Shown: positions 8,414 to 16,246 of the stretch, one piece after another
Position numbering within the stretch: position 1 is the stretch's first letter
Layout: each line of letters starts with the position of its first letter
From: a virus
Length of the DNA: 21,745 nt
Virus record (IMG/VR): IMGVR_UViG_3300010885_037026
Location: 1-21,745 of that record
Strand: one strand, 5' to 3'
Program-made: the position numbers and the translations under genes
The notes under the pieces: model-generated
The model's database searches: none
What the model was told of the DNA's origin: nothing
Seen by the model: the letters and a program-made list of their open reading frames with translations, nothing else

Positions 8414-11400
8414 ATGGCAATAGCAGTAATCACAGAAGATTTTGTAACCAGAAGTGGATTAATTGTTCAAGGAACAGGAACGGTTACAAGTTCTACAGGG
8501 CAAACTACATCCCTGCAAGTTAATAGTGGCGCTGCTATTGCTAAAAATTTAATTGTAGGAACCAATGCTAGAGTTTATGGCAATTTAACCGCAGACGGCA
8601 ATGCATTAATTGCTGGTAATGTATTTCTTAACGGTAGTGTTACCTTAACATCTACTTCTGCTACAAATTTACAACTATCTAATAATACTACTGCAACTAC
8701 CGGCGGCGCCGGCGCACTCAGAATAGTTGGTGGTGCATATATTGGTGATAACATAGTAATAGCAGGAACTAACGCCAGTACAAGCAGTGTAACAAGCAAC
8801 TCTTTATATGTTGCTGGTGGGGTAGGTATTGCTAATTCATTGGTAGTATCAGGTACTGCATTATTTCAAAATGATGTTATTTTTAGCGGTGGCACAACTA
8901 ATGTTTTTAGTACCAACACAGTTTATACTGATAACTTAATTGAATTACATGTTCCTAGTAATGATACATGGGGATTAGATGACGGAAAAGATATAGGGTT
9001 GCGTTTCCATTATTATAACGGAGGCAACCAAAATGGAGCATTGGTACTAGCCAATGATACAAAATATCTTGAATGGTATAATACAGGCGCAGAATCTACC
9101 ACTGGAACATTTACAGCTACTACATATGGAACATTTAAAACTGGAAATATAATATTAACCAGTAATGAAAATGCAACTAACACACAAACTGGATCTTTAA
9201 AATTAGTTGGTGGATTAGCAGTTGCACAAGACATATATGTTGGCGGCGTAGTTAGAGCATATAATTTTGTTGGAAATGTATTAGGCGGTGTTACCACAGC
9301 AACTAATATTGCTGGCGGCACAACAGGAGCAATATTATATCAGAGTGAAGAAGGTAAAACAACTTCATTGCCAATTGGTGGTGCTGGAGATGTATTATCA
9401 GTTAATGCTGGATTTCCAGCATGGTATCCATTATCAACAGTTCCTGTTGAATATGCAAATACAGCAACTAATATTGATGCTGGTAACGATATGCAAATTC
9501 CTTACCAAACTGGTATAGGACAAACAGCATTTGAATATAATTTAAGATACGATTATTCAACTAACACTTTAAACACAGTTAATGCTATATTCACAGGAAC
9601 TGATGTAGCATCAAGCACAGCCAGCGGTGCGTTGCAAGTAGTTGGTGGTGTTGGAATTGGTGGAAATTTGTATGTCGGCGGCAATCAAGTTTTATACGGT
9701 GATCTTGCTGTTCGCGGCGGGGATATCACTACTGATAGATTAACATTTAACTTAGCTAATACAGTGGCCACTACTGTTAATATTGCAGGATCTGCCACCG
9801 CAATTACAATAGGTGCTGACTCTGGATATGTATCAATTAGAAATACAGAAAATTCAGTAAGCACACTAACAGGTGCATTACGAGTTGCAGGTGGTGTTGG
9901 TATTGGTGGCGATGTATATATTGGCGGAACTACATATATTAGCCATAGTTTAATTCCAACCGCAAATAATGTTGCGCTAGGTTCTCCTACTAATCCAATT
10001 GCAGATTTGTTCTTGGGTGCTAATTCTTTATATGTTGATACTGTAAAATTATCTGCAACTGGTACAACAATGAATGTGTTAAGTACCAGCGGCCCTGTAT
10101 TGTTAAATGTAGCTGCTGGAATATTCACCACATCTACAAACTCAACTTCAACTACATCCGGTGCTTTGGTAATAGGCGGCGGTGTTGGAATGGGCGGCAC
10201 ATTATATGTTGGCGGCGACGAAATTCTATCTGGTAATCTTGCAGTAAATGGCGGAGACATTACTACTAACAATGCAACAGTCAATTTAGTTAACAATACT
10301 GCCACAACTGTTAATTTTGCAGGATCTGCAACAGCAATTACAATTGGTGCAACTTCGGGTTATGTTGCAATCAGGAATACACAAGCAGTATCAAATTCTG
10401 TAACAGGCGCTCTAAGAGTTGCAGGTGGTGTTGGAGTTGGTGGGAATTTATTTGTTAATGACACAATAACTGCTACTAATTTAGTAATCAAAGGAGCATA
10501 TGCTACTTCATACTTGGGCAACTATGGAAGTTTATACATAGATGGATCAAGTGGTAATCAATTAATTCAAGGATCAACTAATAGCCTAGCAAATGGTATT
10601 GGTATGTGGACTGCAGGTATACTTAATAGTACAGTATACTCTAGTGGCGGCATTGATTTTGCAACTGGTAAAACTCTAAGACTCAATAATACACCAACAG
10701 GCGGCGTGACTCGAATGTCAATTAGTGCTGCTGGTAATGTAAGTATGACTGCTGGCACAGCATCAACTGGTTCAACCACAGGTACATTGGTTGTAACCGG
10801 CGGTGTTGGTATAAGCGGTGATTTATACGTTGGTGTCAACGGTTATATTAATGGTGCTGCAATTATTACCACAGCTACTGTAGGAAATTTTGGTGTATCA
10901 AGCCTTACTGCAGGAACTGACACCGCAATTAGTGCATCTATTGGTGCTGTTACAATATGGAATACAAGTACTTTACAAAGTATTACCAACAGAAGCAATT
11001 CTACTACTAATGCAATATCCATCACAAATGCAACATCGGCAACATCAACTATAACAGGTGCATTAAGAGTTGCAGGCGGTGTTGGAATTGGTGGAAGATT
11101 ATATGTAGGCGATAGAATTCTAGCAACCAACACTACAACTTCCGTATCAAGCACTACCGGAGCATTAATTGTAACAGGTGGGGCAGGTATTGGCGGAACT
11201 GTAAATATTGGTACGAACTTGTATGTAAGTGGATCAATTTATGGAACACTTAATGGATTAGTTACTACTGCTACCAATATTGCCGCAGGCGGTCCAGGAC
11301 AAATTCCTTATCAGTCAGCTAAGGGTGTTACACAATTTATAGATACAGGTACATCTGGACAAATATTAATTAGTAATGGTATAACTGCTCCAACGTTTGT

Positions 11401-13024
11401 AAATACCGCTTCATTAATTGTTGGATATTCAATTAATGTGCAAGGCGGTTCAGCAGGATCTTTAGTATATCAAACTGCACCAAATACTACTGGTTTTATT
11501 AGTACAGGTTCTTTATATGTAGGATCAGCAGTTACTGCTACCAATATAATCGGCGGTACTATTGGATCATTACCATATCAAAGTTCTGCTGGTATAACTG
11601 CAATGTTACCCATTGGAACTAGTGGATATCTATTAACATCCGACGGCTCTAACCCTAGTTGGACATCACTAGGTGCATTGTCTGCTGGTACAGCAACCAA
11701 TGTTTCTATTACAAATGATATATCTAGTGCCACTGTACATTACATTACTTTCTTAAGTACAACTACAAACGCGTCTGGCATTAAAACATCTGGTCCTTCT
11801 GGATTAACTTATATACCAAATACAGGATATACTGGATTTGGTGTTGCAACTCCTACTGTTAAAGTAGATATTGGTGGTGCGGTAAGAATATCAGGAATAA
11901 CCAATATAACAAACAATACCGCAGCATCTAGTACAATTACAGGTGCATTGACTGTAGCCGGCGGTGTAGGTATAGGCGGAAATTTATATGTTGGCGGCAA
12001 CACCATTGGCACAGATCAAACTAGTGTTAATTTACTAAACACAGTAGCTACTACTGTTAATTTTGCAGGAGCCAGCACTACTATTAATATTGGTGCTAGC
12101 ACAGGTGATACTAACATTAATAACAATTTAAATGTAGTAGGGAATTTAACTGTACAAGGTACAACTACCGTAGTTGACAGTACAGTAACTAATATTTCAG
12201 ATCCTATTATTACCTTAGGCGGTGGACCAAATAATTCTGCTGCTACAGTCGATGATAATAAAGATAGAGGTGTTGCATTTAGATGGATGACTGGTGGAGT
12301 AGCAAAAACTGGGTTCTTTGGATATCAAGATGCTCCTGGATTTTTTACGTTTATCCCCGATGCTACTATTTCAAACGAAATTGCTAGCGGAACTAAAGGA
12401 GCAATAGATGCACATCTAGCAGGTGGTGGTGCAAATTCTATAGTATATCAAAGTGCTTCTAATACCACAGCATTCCTTACTAATGCATCTACATCAGGAT
12501 ATGTATTAACTTCATTGGTAGGAGGTGTACCTTATTGGGGATTAGCAAATGGAGGTAATGCAGGATCTGCAAGTACAGCAACCAATCTTGCTGGCGGAAG
12601 TCCTGGACAAATTCCGTATCAAATAGCTAGCAGCTCAACTGGATTTATTTCAACAGGCGCTGTAGGTAATGTGTTAGTAAGTAATGGAACTAGTGCTCCT
12701 GCTTATCAAAACACATTAACGTTAGCTGGTACAACTGTTGCAACAAATACAACAACTGGCGCATTACAAGTAAGAGGTGGGGTTGGTATTGGTGGAAACT
12801 TATATGTTGGCGGAAATAGCAATATTGCTGGTATAACAACAATTACTAATACAACTAATTCTCTAACAACTAATTCAGGTGCTCTGCAAGTTGCAGGCGG
12901 CCTTGGAGTAGGCGGTAACATTTATTCGGGTAACAAAATTGGGTGGACATCAGCTACAAATGTTAGTGCAGTATACCAGTATTATAATGTTGCCACAAAT
13001 AGTTTAGATACAGTTTTTGGTTAA
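8414..13024 (+). CDS. Long multi-repeat fibre protein (1536 aa)
   Basis: Probably a long, fibrous tail protein; almost the whole chain is repetitive Thr/Ser/Gly/Ala/Asn-rich beta sequence. Three repeat types can be seen. Type A is the [19 protein letters not shown] cassette, about 13 copies. Type B starts TATNIAGG and continues GQIPYQS, an FIxTG turn and GQILxSNGxxAPxW, about seven copies. Type C is TTVNFAGSATAITIGA, three copies. Two larger domains share a (D)DxKDxGxxF core: residues ~165-235 (DDGKDIGLRFHYYNGG) and ~1253-1340 (DDNKDRGVAFRWMTGG). The C-terminus ends YQYYNVATNSLDTVFG, a chain end I recall from fibre-like proteins of T4-like aquatic phages. There is no S74 chaperone, so folding may rely on a partner. 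AAAGGA precedes the ATG. No catalytic motif or signal peptide is visible. Confidence 0.75.
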   Translation: MAIAVITEDFVTRSGLIVQGTGTVTSSTGQTTSLQVNSGAAIAKNLIVGTNARVYGNLTADGNALIAGNVFLNGSVTLTSTSATNLQLSNNTTATTGGAGALRIVGGAYIGDNIVIAGTNASTSSVTSNSLYVAGGVGIANSLVVSGTALFQNDVIFSGGTTNVFSTNTVYTDNLIELHVPSNDTWGLDDGKDIGLRFHYYNGGNQNGALVLANDTKYLEWYNTGAESTTGTFTATTYGTFKTGNIILTSNENATNTQTGSLKLVGGLAVAQDIYVGGVVRAYNFVGNVLGGVTTATNIAGGTTGAILYQSEEGKTTSLPIGGAGDVLSVNAGFPAWYPLSTVPVEYANTATNIDAGNDMQIPYQTGIGQTAFEYNLRYDYSTNTLNTVNAIFTGTDVASSTASGALQVVGGVGIGGNLYVGGNQVLYGDLAVRGGDITTDRLTFNLANTVATTVNIAGSATAITIGADSGYVSIRNTENSVSTLTGALRVAGGVGIGGDVYIGGTTYISHSLIPTANNVALGSPTNPIADLFLGANSLYVDTVKLSATGTTMNVLSTSGPVLLNVAAGIFTTSTNSTSTTSGALVIGGGVGMGGTLYVGGDEILSGNLAVNGGDITTNNATVNLVNNTATTVNFAGSATAITIGATSGYVAIRNTQAVSNSVTGALRVAGGVGVGGNLFVNDTITATNLVIKGAYATSYLGNYGSLYIDGSSGNQLIQGSTNSLANGIGMWTAGILNSTVYSSGGIDFATGKTLRLNNTPTGGVTRMSISAAGNVSMTAGTASTGSTTGTLVVTGGVGISGDLYVGVNGYINGAAIITTATVGNFGVSSLTAGTDTAISASIGAVTIWNTSTLQSITNRSNSTTNAISITNATSATSTITGALRVAGGVGIGGRLYVGDRILATNTTTSVSSTTGALIVTGGAGIGGTVNIGTNLYVSGSIYGTLNGLVTTATNIAAGGPGQIPYQSAKGVTQFIDTGTSGQILISNGITAPTFVNTASLIVGYSINVQGGSAGSLVYQTAPNTTGFISTGSLYVGSAVTATNIIGGTIGSLPYQSSAGITAMLPIGTSGYLLTSDGSNPSWTSLGALSAGTATNVSITNDISSATVHYITFLSTTTNASGIKTSGPSGLTYIPNTGYTGFGVATPTVKVDIGGAVRISGITNITNNTAASSTITGALTVAGGVGIGGNLYVGGNTIGTDQTSVNLLNTVATTVNFAGASTTINIGASTGDTNINNNLNVVGNLTVQGTTTVVDSTVTNISDPIITLGGGPNNSAATVDDNKDRGVAFRWMTGGVAKTGFFGYQDAPGFFTFIPDATISNEIASGTKGAIDAHLAGGGANSIVYQSASNTTAFLTNASTSGYVLTSLVGGVPYWGLANGGNAGSASTATNLAGGSPGQIPYQIASSSTGFISTGAVGNVLVSNGTSAPAYQNTLTLAGTTVATNTTTGALQVRGGVGIGGNLYVGGNSNIAGITTITNTTNSLTTNSGALQVAGGLGVGGNIYSGNKIGWTSATNVSAVYQYYNVATNSLDTVFG
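8708..12930 (+). repeat. Type A cassette array (GGVGIGG repeats)
   Basis: About 13 copies of a ~20-residue cassette begin near nt 8708, 8803, 9187, 9623, 9871, 10157, 10405, 10777, 11057, 11158, 11939, 12758 and 12877. The best copies share [13 protein letters not shown]; weaker ones read GGAYIGDNIVIAG or GGLAVAQDIYVGG. Spacing is irregular (about 95 to 820 bp), so this is a dispersed protein module and not a simple tandem DNA repeat. The hydrophobic-Gly alternation suggests one or two turns of a beta-solenoid or trimeric beta-prism. Confidence 0.8.
9623..10464 (+). repeat. Segmental duplication within the 1536-aa gene
   Basis: The unit starting at nt 9623 (residue 404) and the unit starting at 10157 (residue 582) match in order over ~100 residues: a type A cassette, GDLAVRGGDITT versus GNLAVNGGDITT, a type C motif, GYVSIRNT versus GYVAIRNT, and a second type A cassette. 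The offset is 534 bp. A third, partial copy starts near 11939. Synonymous differences are frequent, so the duplication is not recent. Confidence 0.7.
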
Positions 13025-13025
13025 T

Positions 13026-13247
13026 ATGGCAATAGTAGCATCACGTTTAACTTCAACAGGTACACTGTTTATCAGTGGAGAATTCAACGAAGTTGCTCAA
13101 TCAAGTATAAAACTCACCACTACAACATATTATGCTGCTAGTTTTGATGAAGTTTCAATATATGGTAGTAGCGTAGCTAAACGTGAAACAAATACAGGAA
13201 CATTTTTAGTATCTAACGGCTTTGACGAAGTAAATAAGCCAGTATAA
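13026..13247 (+). CDS. Small virion protein with three FDEV-type motifs (74 aa)
   Basis: A small beta-rich protein of unknown function, probably a virion component by position. It carries three related segments: GTLFISGEFNEV, YYAASFDEVSI and GTFLVSNGFDEV, about 25-29 residues apart, so it looks like an internal triplication of a strand-turn-strand unit ending in F-(D/N)-E-V. I recall short proteins with such motifs in T4-like aquatic phages. The ATG at 13026 is chosen because it begins MAIVASRL and follows the preceding stop by one base; a TTG at 13017 would overlap the previous gene and has no better support. No clear Shine-Dalgarno is seen, so translation may be coupled to the upstream gene. 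Confidence 0.65.
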   Translation: MAIVASRLTSTGTLFISGEFNEVAQSSIKLTTTTYYAASFDEVSIYGSSVAKRETNTGTFLVSNGFDEVNKPV

Positions 13248-13253
13248 CAATTA

Positions 13254-13261
13254 GGTAAATA
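13254..13261 (+). promoter_or_regulatory. Candidate late promoter box before the collagen-like gene
   Basis: GGTAAATA matches the T4 late consensus TATAAATA at six of eight positions, keeping the TAAATA core. It lies in the 21-bp gap between the 74-aa and 641-aa genes, seven bases before the ATG. That is close: transcription starting downstream of the box would leave almost no leader, which lowers confidence. Confidence 0.25.
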
Positions 13262-13268
13262 TTAGACT

Positions 13269-15194
13269 ATGGCACAACTCTTATCTGGAACAAGAATATA
13301 CGGAACTGGTACAGTAGATACCCGTCTAATAATTAACGGAGGTACCAATTCTAGTTCAACTGCAACAGGTGCATTAAATGTTGTAGGTGGAGTTGGAATA
13401 GGAGGCAATATTCACTTTGGTGGTAATTTATATCAAAATGGTGTTTTATTCTCCTCAGCTAGCCAGGGTGTACAAGGCGTGCAAGGCAATAATGGAACAC
13501 AGGGTGTTCAAGGTAGTCAGGGCACCGATGGTACCCAAGGCAGACAAGGTACTCAAGGTGCTCAAGCATCACAAGGTGTTCAGGGTGCTCAAGCATCTCA
13601 AGGCGTGCAAGGCAATAATGGAACACAGGGTGTTCAAGGTGCTCAAGCATCACAGGGTGTTCAAGGCGCTCAAGGCGTACAAGCGTCACAAGGTACTCAA
13701 GGTCCACAGGGTGTACAAGCTGCTCAAGCTGCACAAGGTGTTCAAGGTGCTCAAGCATCCCAAGGTGTTCAAGGTGCTCAAGCATCCCAAGGTGTTCAAG
13801 GCGCATCGGCTTCACAAGGCGTTCAAGGTGTTCAGGGTCCACAAGGAGTTCAAGGTTCTCAGGCATCGCAAGGTGTTCAGGGATTAGCAGGCCAAGTTCA
13901 AGGTGTGCAAGGTGTACAGGGCGCCCAAGGCGTACAAGCAGCACAAGGTACTCAAGGAGTGCAAGGATTAGCAGGCCAAGTTCAGGGCGTACAAGGTGTA
14001 CAAGGAGTATTAGGACAACAAGGTGTACAAGGGGTACAAGGCGTATTTGGTACTCAAGGTACTCAAGGTGTTCAAGGCGCTCAAGGCGTACAAGCAGCAC
14101 AAGGTAGTCAAGGTGTACAAGGTGTCCAGGCAGCACAAGGCACCCAAGGAGTACAAGGTTTAGCTAATCAAGGTACTCAAGGTGTACAGGGGTTAGCTAA
14201 TCAAGGTACTCAGGGCGTACAAGGTGTACAAGGAGTATTAGGACAACAAGGTGTACAAGGGGTACAAGGCGTATTTGGTACTCAAGGTACTCAAGGTGTT
14301 CAAGGCTCACAAGGTGCTCAGGGAATTCAAGGTGTACAAGCAGCACAAGGCGTCCAGGGTGTACAAGGCGTACAAGCGTCACAAGGTACTCAAGGTGTAC
14401 AAGGTGTACAGGGCGCTCAAGGTGTACAAGCAGCACAAGGTAGTCAAGGTGTACAAGGCCGTCAAGGACCGCAAGGGGTTCAGGGTGTACAAGGTTTAGC
14501 TAATCAAGGTACTCAAGGTGTACAGGGGTTAGCCAATCAAGGTACTCAGGGTGTACAAGGTTTAGCTAATCAAGGTACTCAGGGTGTACAAGGCGTACAA
14601 GCGTCACAAGGTACTCAAGGTGTACAAGGTGTACAGGGGTTAGCCAATCAAGGTACTCAGGGTCGACAAGGTGTACAAGGCGTACAAGCGTCACAAGGTA
14701 CTCAAGGTGTACAAGGTGTACAGGGTGTACAAGGTGGCGGCGGCCAAGGTGTGCAAGGTGTACAAGGTGTAGGTAATCAAGGTACAACCGGTAATCCATT
14801 TGGCGGAGGCACATTTAGTGGTGCAGTAACAATGTCTGCTGGTTTAACAGTAACTGGTGCTATTACAGCAACTGGTGATATCACTGCATATTATACTTCA
14901 GATGCCCGCTTAAAAACCAATATTCAACTTATTACTAATGCATTAGAAAAAACTATGACATTGGATGGTATGACTTTTAACTGGAATGAACGAGCAGTAG
15001 GTAAAGAAACTACTATTAGAGAGCCTGGTGTTATTGCACAACAGATTTTAGAAGTATTACCGGAAGCTGTGGCTATAAGAGACAATGGTTACTATGCGGT
15101 AAGATATGAAAAAATCATTCCATTATTAATTGAGTCTATCAAAGAACTCAATGTTAAACTCGAAAAATTAGAAAAACAATCAAATACCCTCTAG
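13269..15194 (+). CDS. Collagen-like tail fibre with C-terminal S74 chaperone (641 aa)
   Basis: Probably a trimeric tail fibre or adhesin. Residues 1-64 hold an [14 protein letters not shown] start like that of the 461-aa protein and one GGVGIGG cassette. Residues ~65-508 are a collagen-like stalk built of G-x-Q triplets (GVQ, GAQ, GTQ, with ASQ, AAQ and GLANQ breaks) with almost no proline. A short beta segment follows ([20 protein letters not shown]). Residues ~541-641 are a Peptidase_S74 intramolecular chaperone: SDARLKTNI at the expected self-cleavage site, then [35 protein letters not shown] and a final coiled coil. In known S74 proteins this domain drives trimerisation and then cleaves itself off at the Ser of the SD motif. 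A hairpin terminator follows the gene, so it is likely last in its transcript. Confidence 0.88.
   Translation: MAQLLSGTRIYGTGTVDTRLIINGGTNSSSTATGALNVVGGVGIGGNIHFGGNLYQNGVLFSSASQGVQGVQGNNGTQGVQGSQGTDGTQGRQGTQGAQASQGVQGAQASQGVQGNNGTQGVQGAQASQGVQGAQGVQASQGTQGPQGVQAAQAAQGVQGAQASQGVQGAQASQGVQGASASQGVQGVQGPQGVQGSQASQGVQGLAGQVQGVQGVQGAQGVQAAQGTQGVQGLAGQVQGVQGVQGVLGQQGVQGVQGVFGTQGTQGVQGAQGVQAAQGSQGVQGVQAAQGTQGVQGLANQGTQGVQGLANQGTQGVQGVQGVLGQQGVQGVQGVFGTQGTQGVQGSQGAQGIQGVQAAQGVQGVQGVQASQGTQGVQGVQGAQGVQAAQGSQGVQGRQGPQGVQGVQGLANQGTQGVQGLANQGTQGVQGLANQGTQGVQGVQASQGTQGVQGVQGLANQGTQGRQGVQGVQASQGTQGVQGVQGVQGGGGQGVQGVQGVGNQGTTGNPFGGGTFSGAVTMSAGLTVTGAITATGDITAYYTSDARLKTNIQLITNALEKTMTLDGMTFNWNERAVGKETTIREPGVIAQQILEVLPEAVAIRDNGYYAVRYEKIIPLLIESIKELNVKLEKLEKQSNTL
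13459..14790 (+). repeat. 9-bp-periodic collagen-like stalk repeats
   Basis: About 1.3 kb of 9-bp units, mostly GGTGTACAA or GGTGTTCAA, encode G-x-Q triplets. Higher-order units are nested in it: a 33-bp unit coding [11 protein letters not shown] appears six times (two copies near 14149-14214, four between 14487 and 14670), and a 97-bp block at 13982-14078 recurs without mismatch at 14210-14306 (offset 228 bp). The repeat is coding and has no spacers, so it is not CRISPR. Its identity makes it prone to length change by recombination or slippage. Confidence 0.9.
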
Positions 15195-15207
15195 GAATAC
15201 GTAATTG

Positions 15208-15236
15208 ATTCAGTTATAATTAACTGAGTATTTTAT
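15208..15236 (+). terminator. Hairpin terminator after the fibre genes
   Basis: A perfect 7-bp stem TCAGTTA/TAACTGA with a TAAT loop (15210-15227) can be extended by a U-G and an A-U pair to nine pairs, and is followed by GTATTTTATT. It starts 13 bp after the stop of the S74 fibre gene and precedes a promoter-like box. The stem is AT-rich, so strength is uncertain, but position and T-rich tail fit an intrinsic terminator. Confidence 0.65.
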
Positions 15237-15239
15237 TCA

Positions 15240-15247
15240 ACTAAATA
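15240..15247 (+). promoter_or_regulatory. Candidate late promoter for the enzyme block
   Basis: ACTAAATA keeps the TAAATA core of the T4 late consensus TATAAATA (six of eight). It lies just after the hairpin terminator and 11 bp before the ATG at 15259, so it is well placed to start a separate transcript for the four enzyme-like genes. Confidence 0.45.
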
Positions 15248-15258
15248 AAAACTCAATT

Positions 15259-16239
15259 ATGACAAATCTTGCAAAATTCGCGCTCGATAGAGGAGGCAGT
15301 ATACATCCTCTTATTATTCCGTCAGCACAAACAAACGGCACGGGATTAATGAATCCATCTATTTTAATAGATAATGGAAAAATTATTGTTAATATTCGAC
15401 ACGTTAACTATACTTTTTTTCATTCAGAAAAGAAATTGTTCCAACATCCATGGGGTCCACTAACGTATCTGCACCCAGAAAACGATATTCATTTGAGAAC
15501 AGATAACTATTATTGTGAACTCAATGATGATTTTGAAATTACTAGATTCAATAAAATTGATACTTCTAAATTTGACACCTATGAACCCATGTGGGATTTT
15601 GTTGGATTAGAAGATGTAAGGCTAATGAGATGGGATGGAAAGTTATACATAACTGGTGTACGCAGAGACACTACTACTAATGGGCAAGGTAGAATGGAAC
15701 TATCCGAAATAGTAGTTTCAACTAACACAGTCACAGAAATATCCAGATTTAGAATTCCACCTCCTAAGGATGTAAATTCATATTGTGAAAAAAACTGGAT
15801 GCCTATCCTAGATATGCCATTTCATTATATTAAATGGACAAATCCAACTGAAGTAGTAAGTGTTGATCCGACTACTAAAACTTCTAAAACTGAACAACTA
15901 GGTGATACGATATACCTACCTAGAGATATACGAGGTGGATCTCAAGTAATGGAATTTAATGGAAATTATATTGCATTAACACACGAAGTGGATTTATTTA
16001 AAAGCGAAGTTGGAAGAAAAGATGCAGTATATAAACATAGATTTATTATATGGGATAAAAATTGGAATATAATTAAACACACCAATGATTTCTCTATCAT
16101 GGATGCTCATGTTGAATTTTCAATTGGAATGTGCAAATATCATGATGACATATTAATTACATTTGGTTTTCAAGATAACGCGGCATATCTTCTAAAGATT
16201 TCTGCAATAGAACTTGAAAATTTTATAAATTCTCATTAG
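15259..16239 (+). CDS. GH130/GT108-like five-bladed beta-propeller protein (326 aa)
   Basis: Probably a sugar-active or sugar-binding propeller. Motifs spaced as in GH130-type propellers are visible: MNPSILIDNGKIIVNIRHVN near residue 31, GLEDVRLMRWDGKLYITGVR near 116 (compare the EDPR signature of GH130), EKNWMP near 177, RGGS at 225-228 followed by a strand and ALTHEV, and GMCKYHDDILITFGFQDNAA near 293-306. Length fits the family (about 300-350 aa). Family members act as mannoside phosphorylases or, in GT108, mannosyltransferases; I cannot show that the catalytic Asp is present, so activity is unproven. It is first in a four-gene run and ends seven bases before the next start. No signal peptide, so it acts in the infected cell or on the virion. 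Confidence 0.55.
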   Translation: MTNLAKFALDRGGSIHPLIIPSAQTNGTGLMNPSILIDNGKIIVNIRHVNYTFFHSEKKLFQHPWGPLTYLHPENDIHLRTDNYYCELNDDFEITRFNKIDTSKFDTYEPMWDFVGLEDVRLMRWDGKLYITGVRRDTTTNGQGRMELSEIVVSTNTVTEISRFRIPPPKDVNSYCEKNWMPILDMPFHYIKWTNPTEVVSVDPTTKTSKTEQLGDTIYLPRDIRGGSQVMEFNGNYIALTHEVDLFKSEVGRKDAVYKHRFIIWDKNWNIIKHTNDFSIMDAHVEFSIGMCKYHDDILITFGFQDNAAYLLKISAIELENFINSH

Positions 16240-16246
16240 GCAAAGT

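Noticed and set aside
9685-10305. Antisense open frame of 206 aa opposite the 1536-aa gene
   Set aside because: Pro/Thr/Val-rich shadow of the GGVGIGG and SATAIT repeats; it has no own ribosome-binding site and lies fully inside a better gene.
13017-13025. TTG start for the 74-aa gene
   Set aside because: It would overlap the preceding gene and adds only MVN; the ATG at 13026 gives a natural MAIVASRL start.
13459-14136. Long antisense open frame (225 aa, rich in LVHLE) and a +2-frame Lys/Val-rich frame at 13417-13887
   Set aside because: Both arise from the 9-bp periodicity of the collagen-like stalk, which keeps the other frames free of stops; their sequence just mirrors the repeat.
13459-14790. 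Possible CRISPR array
   Set aside because: Units are contiguous 9-bp coding repeats without unique spacers, in frame with a clear fibre gene.
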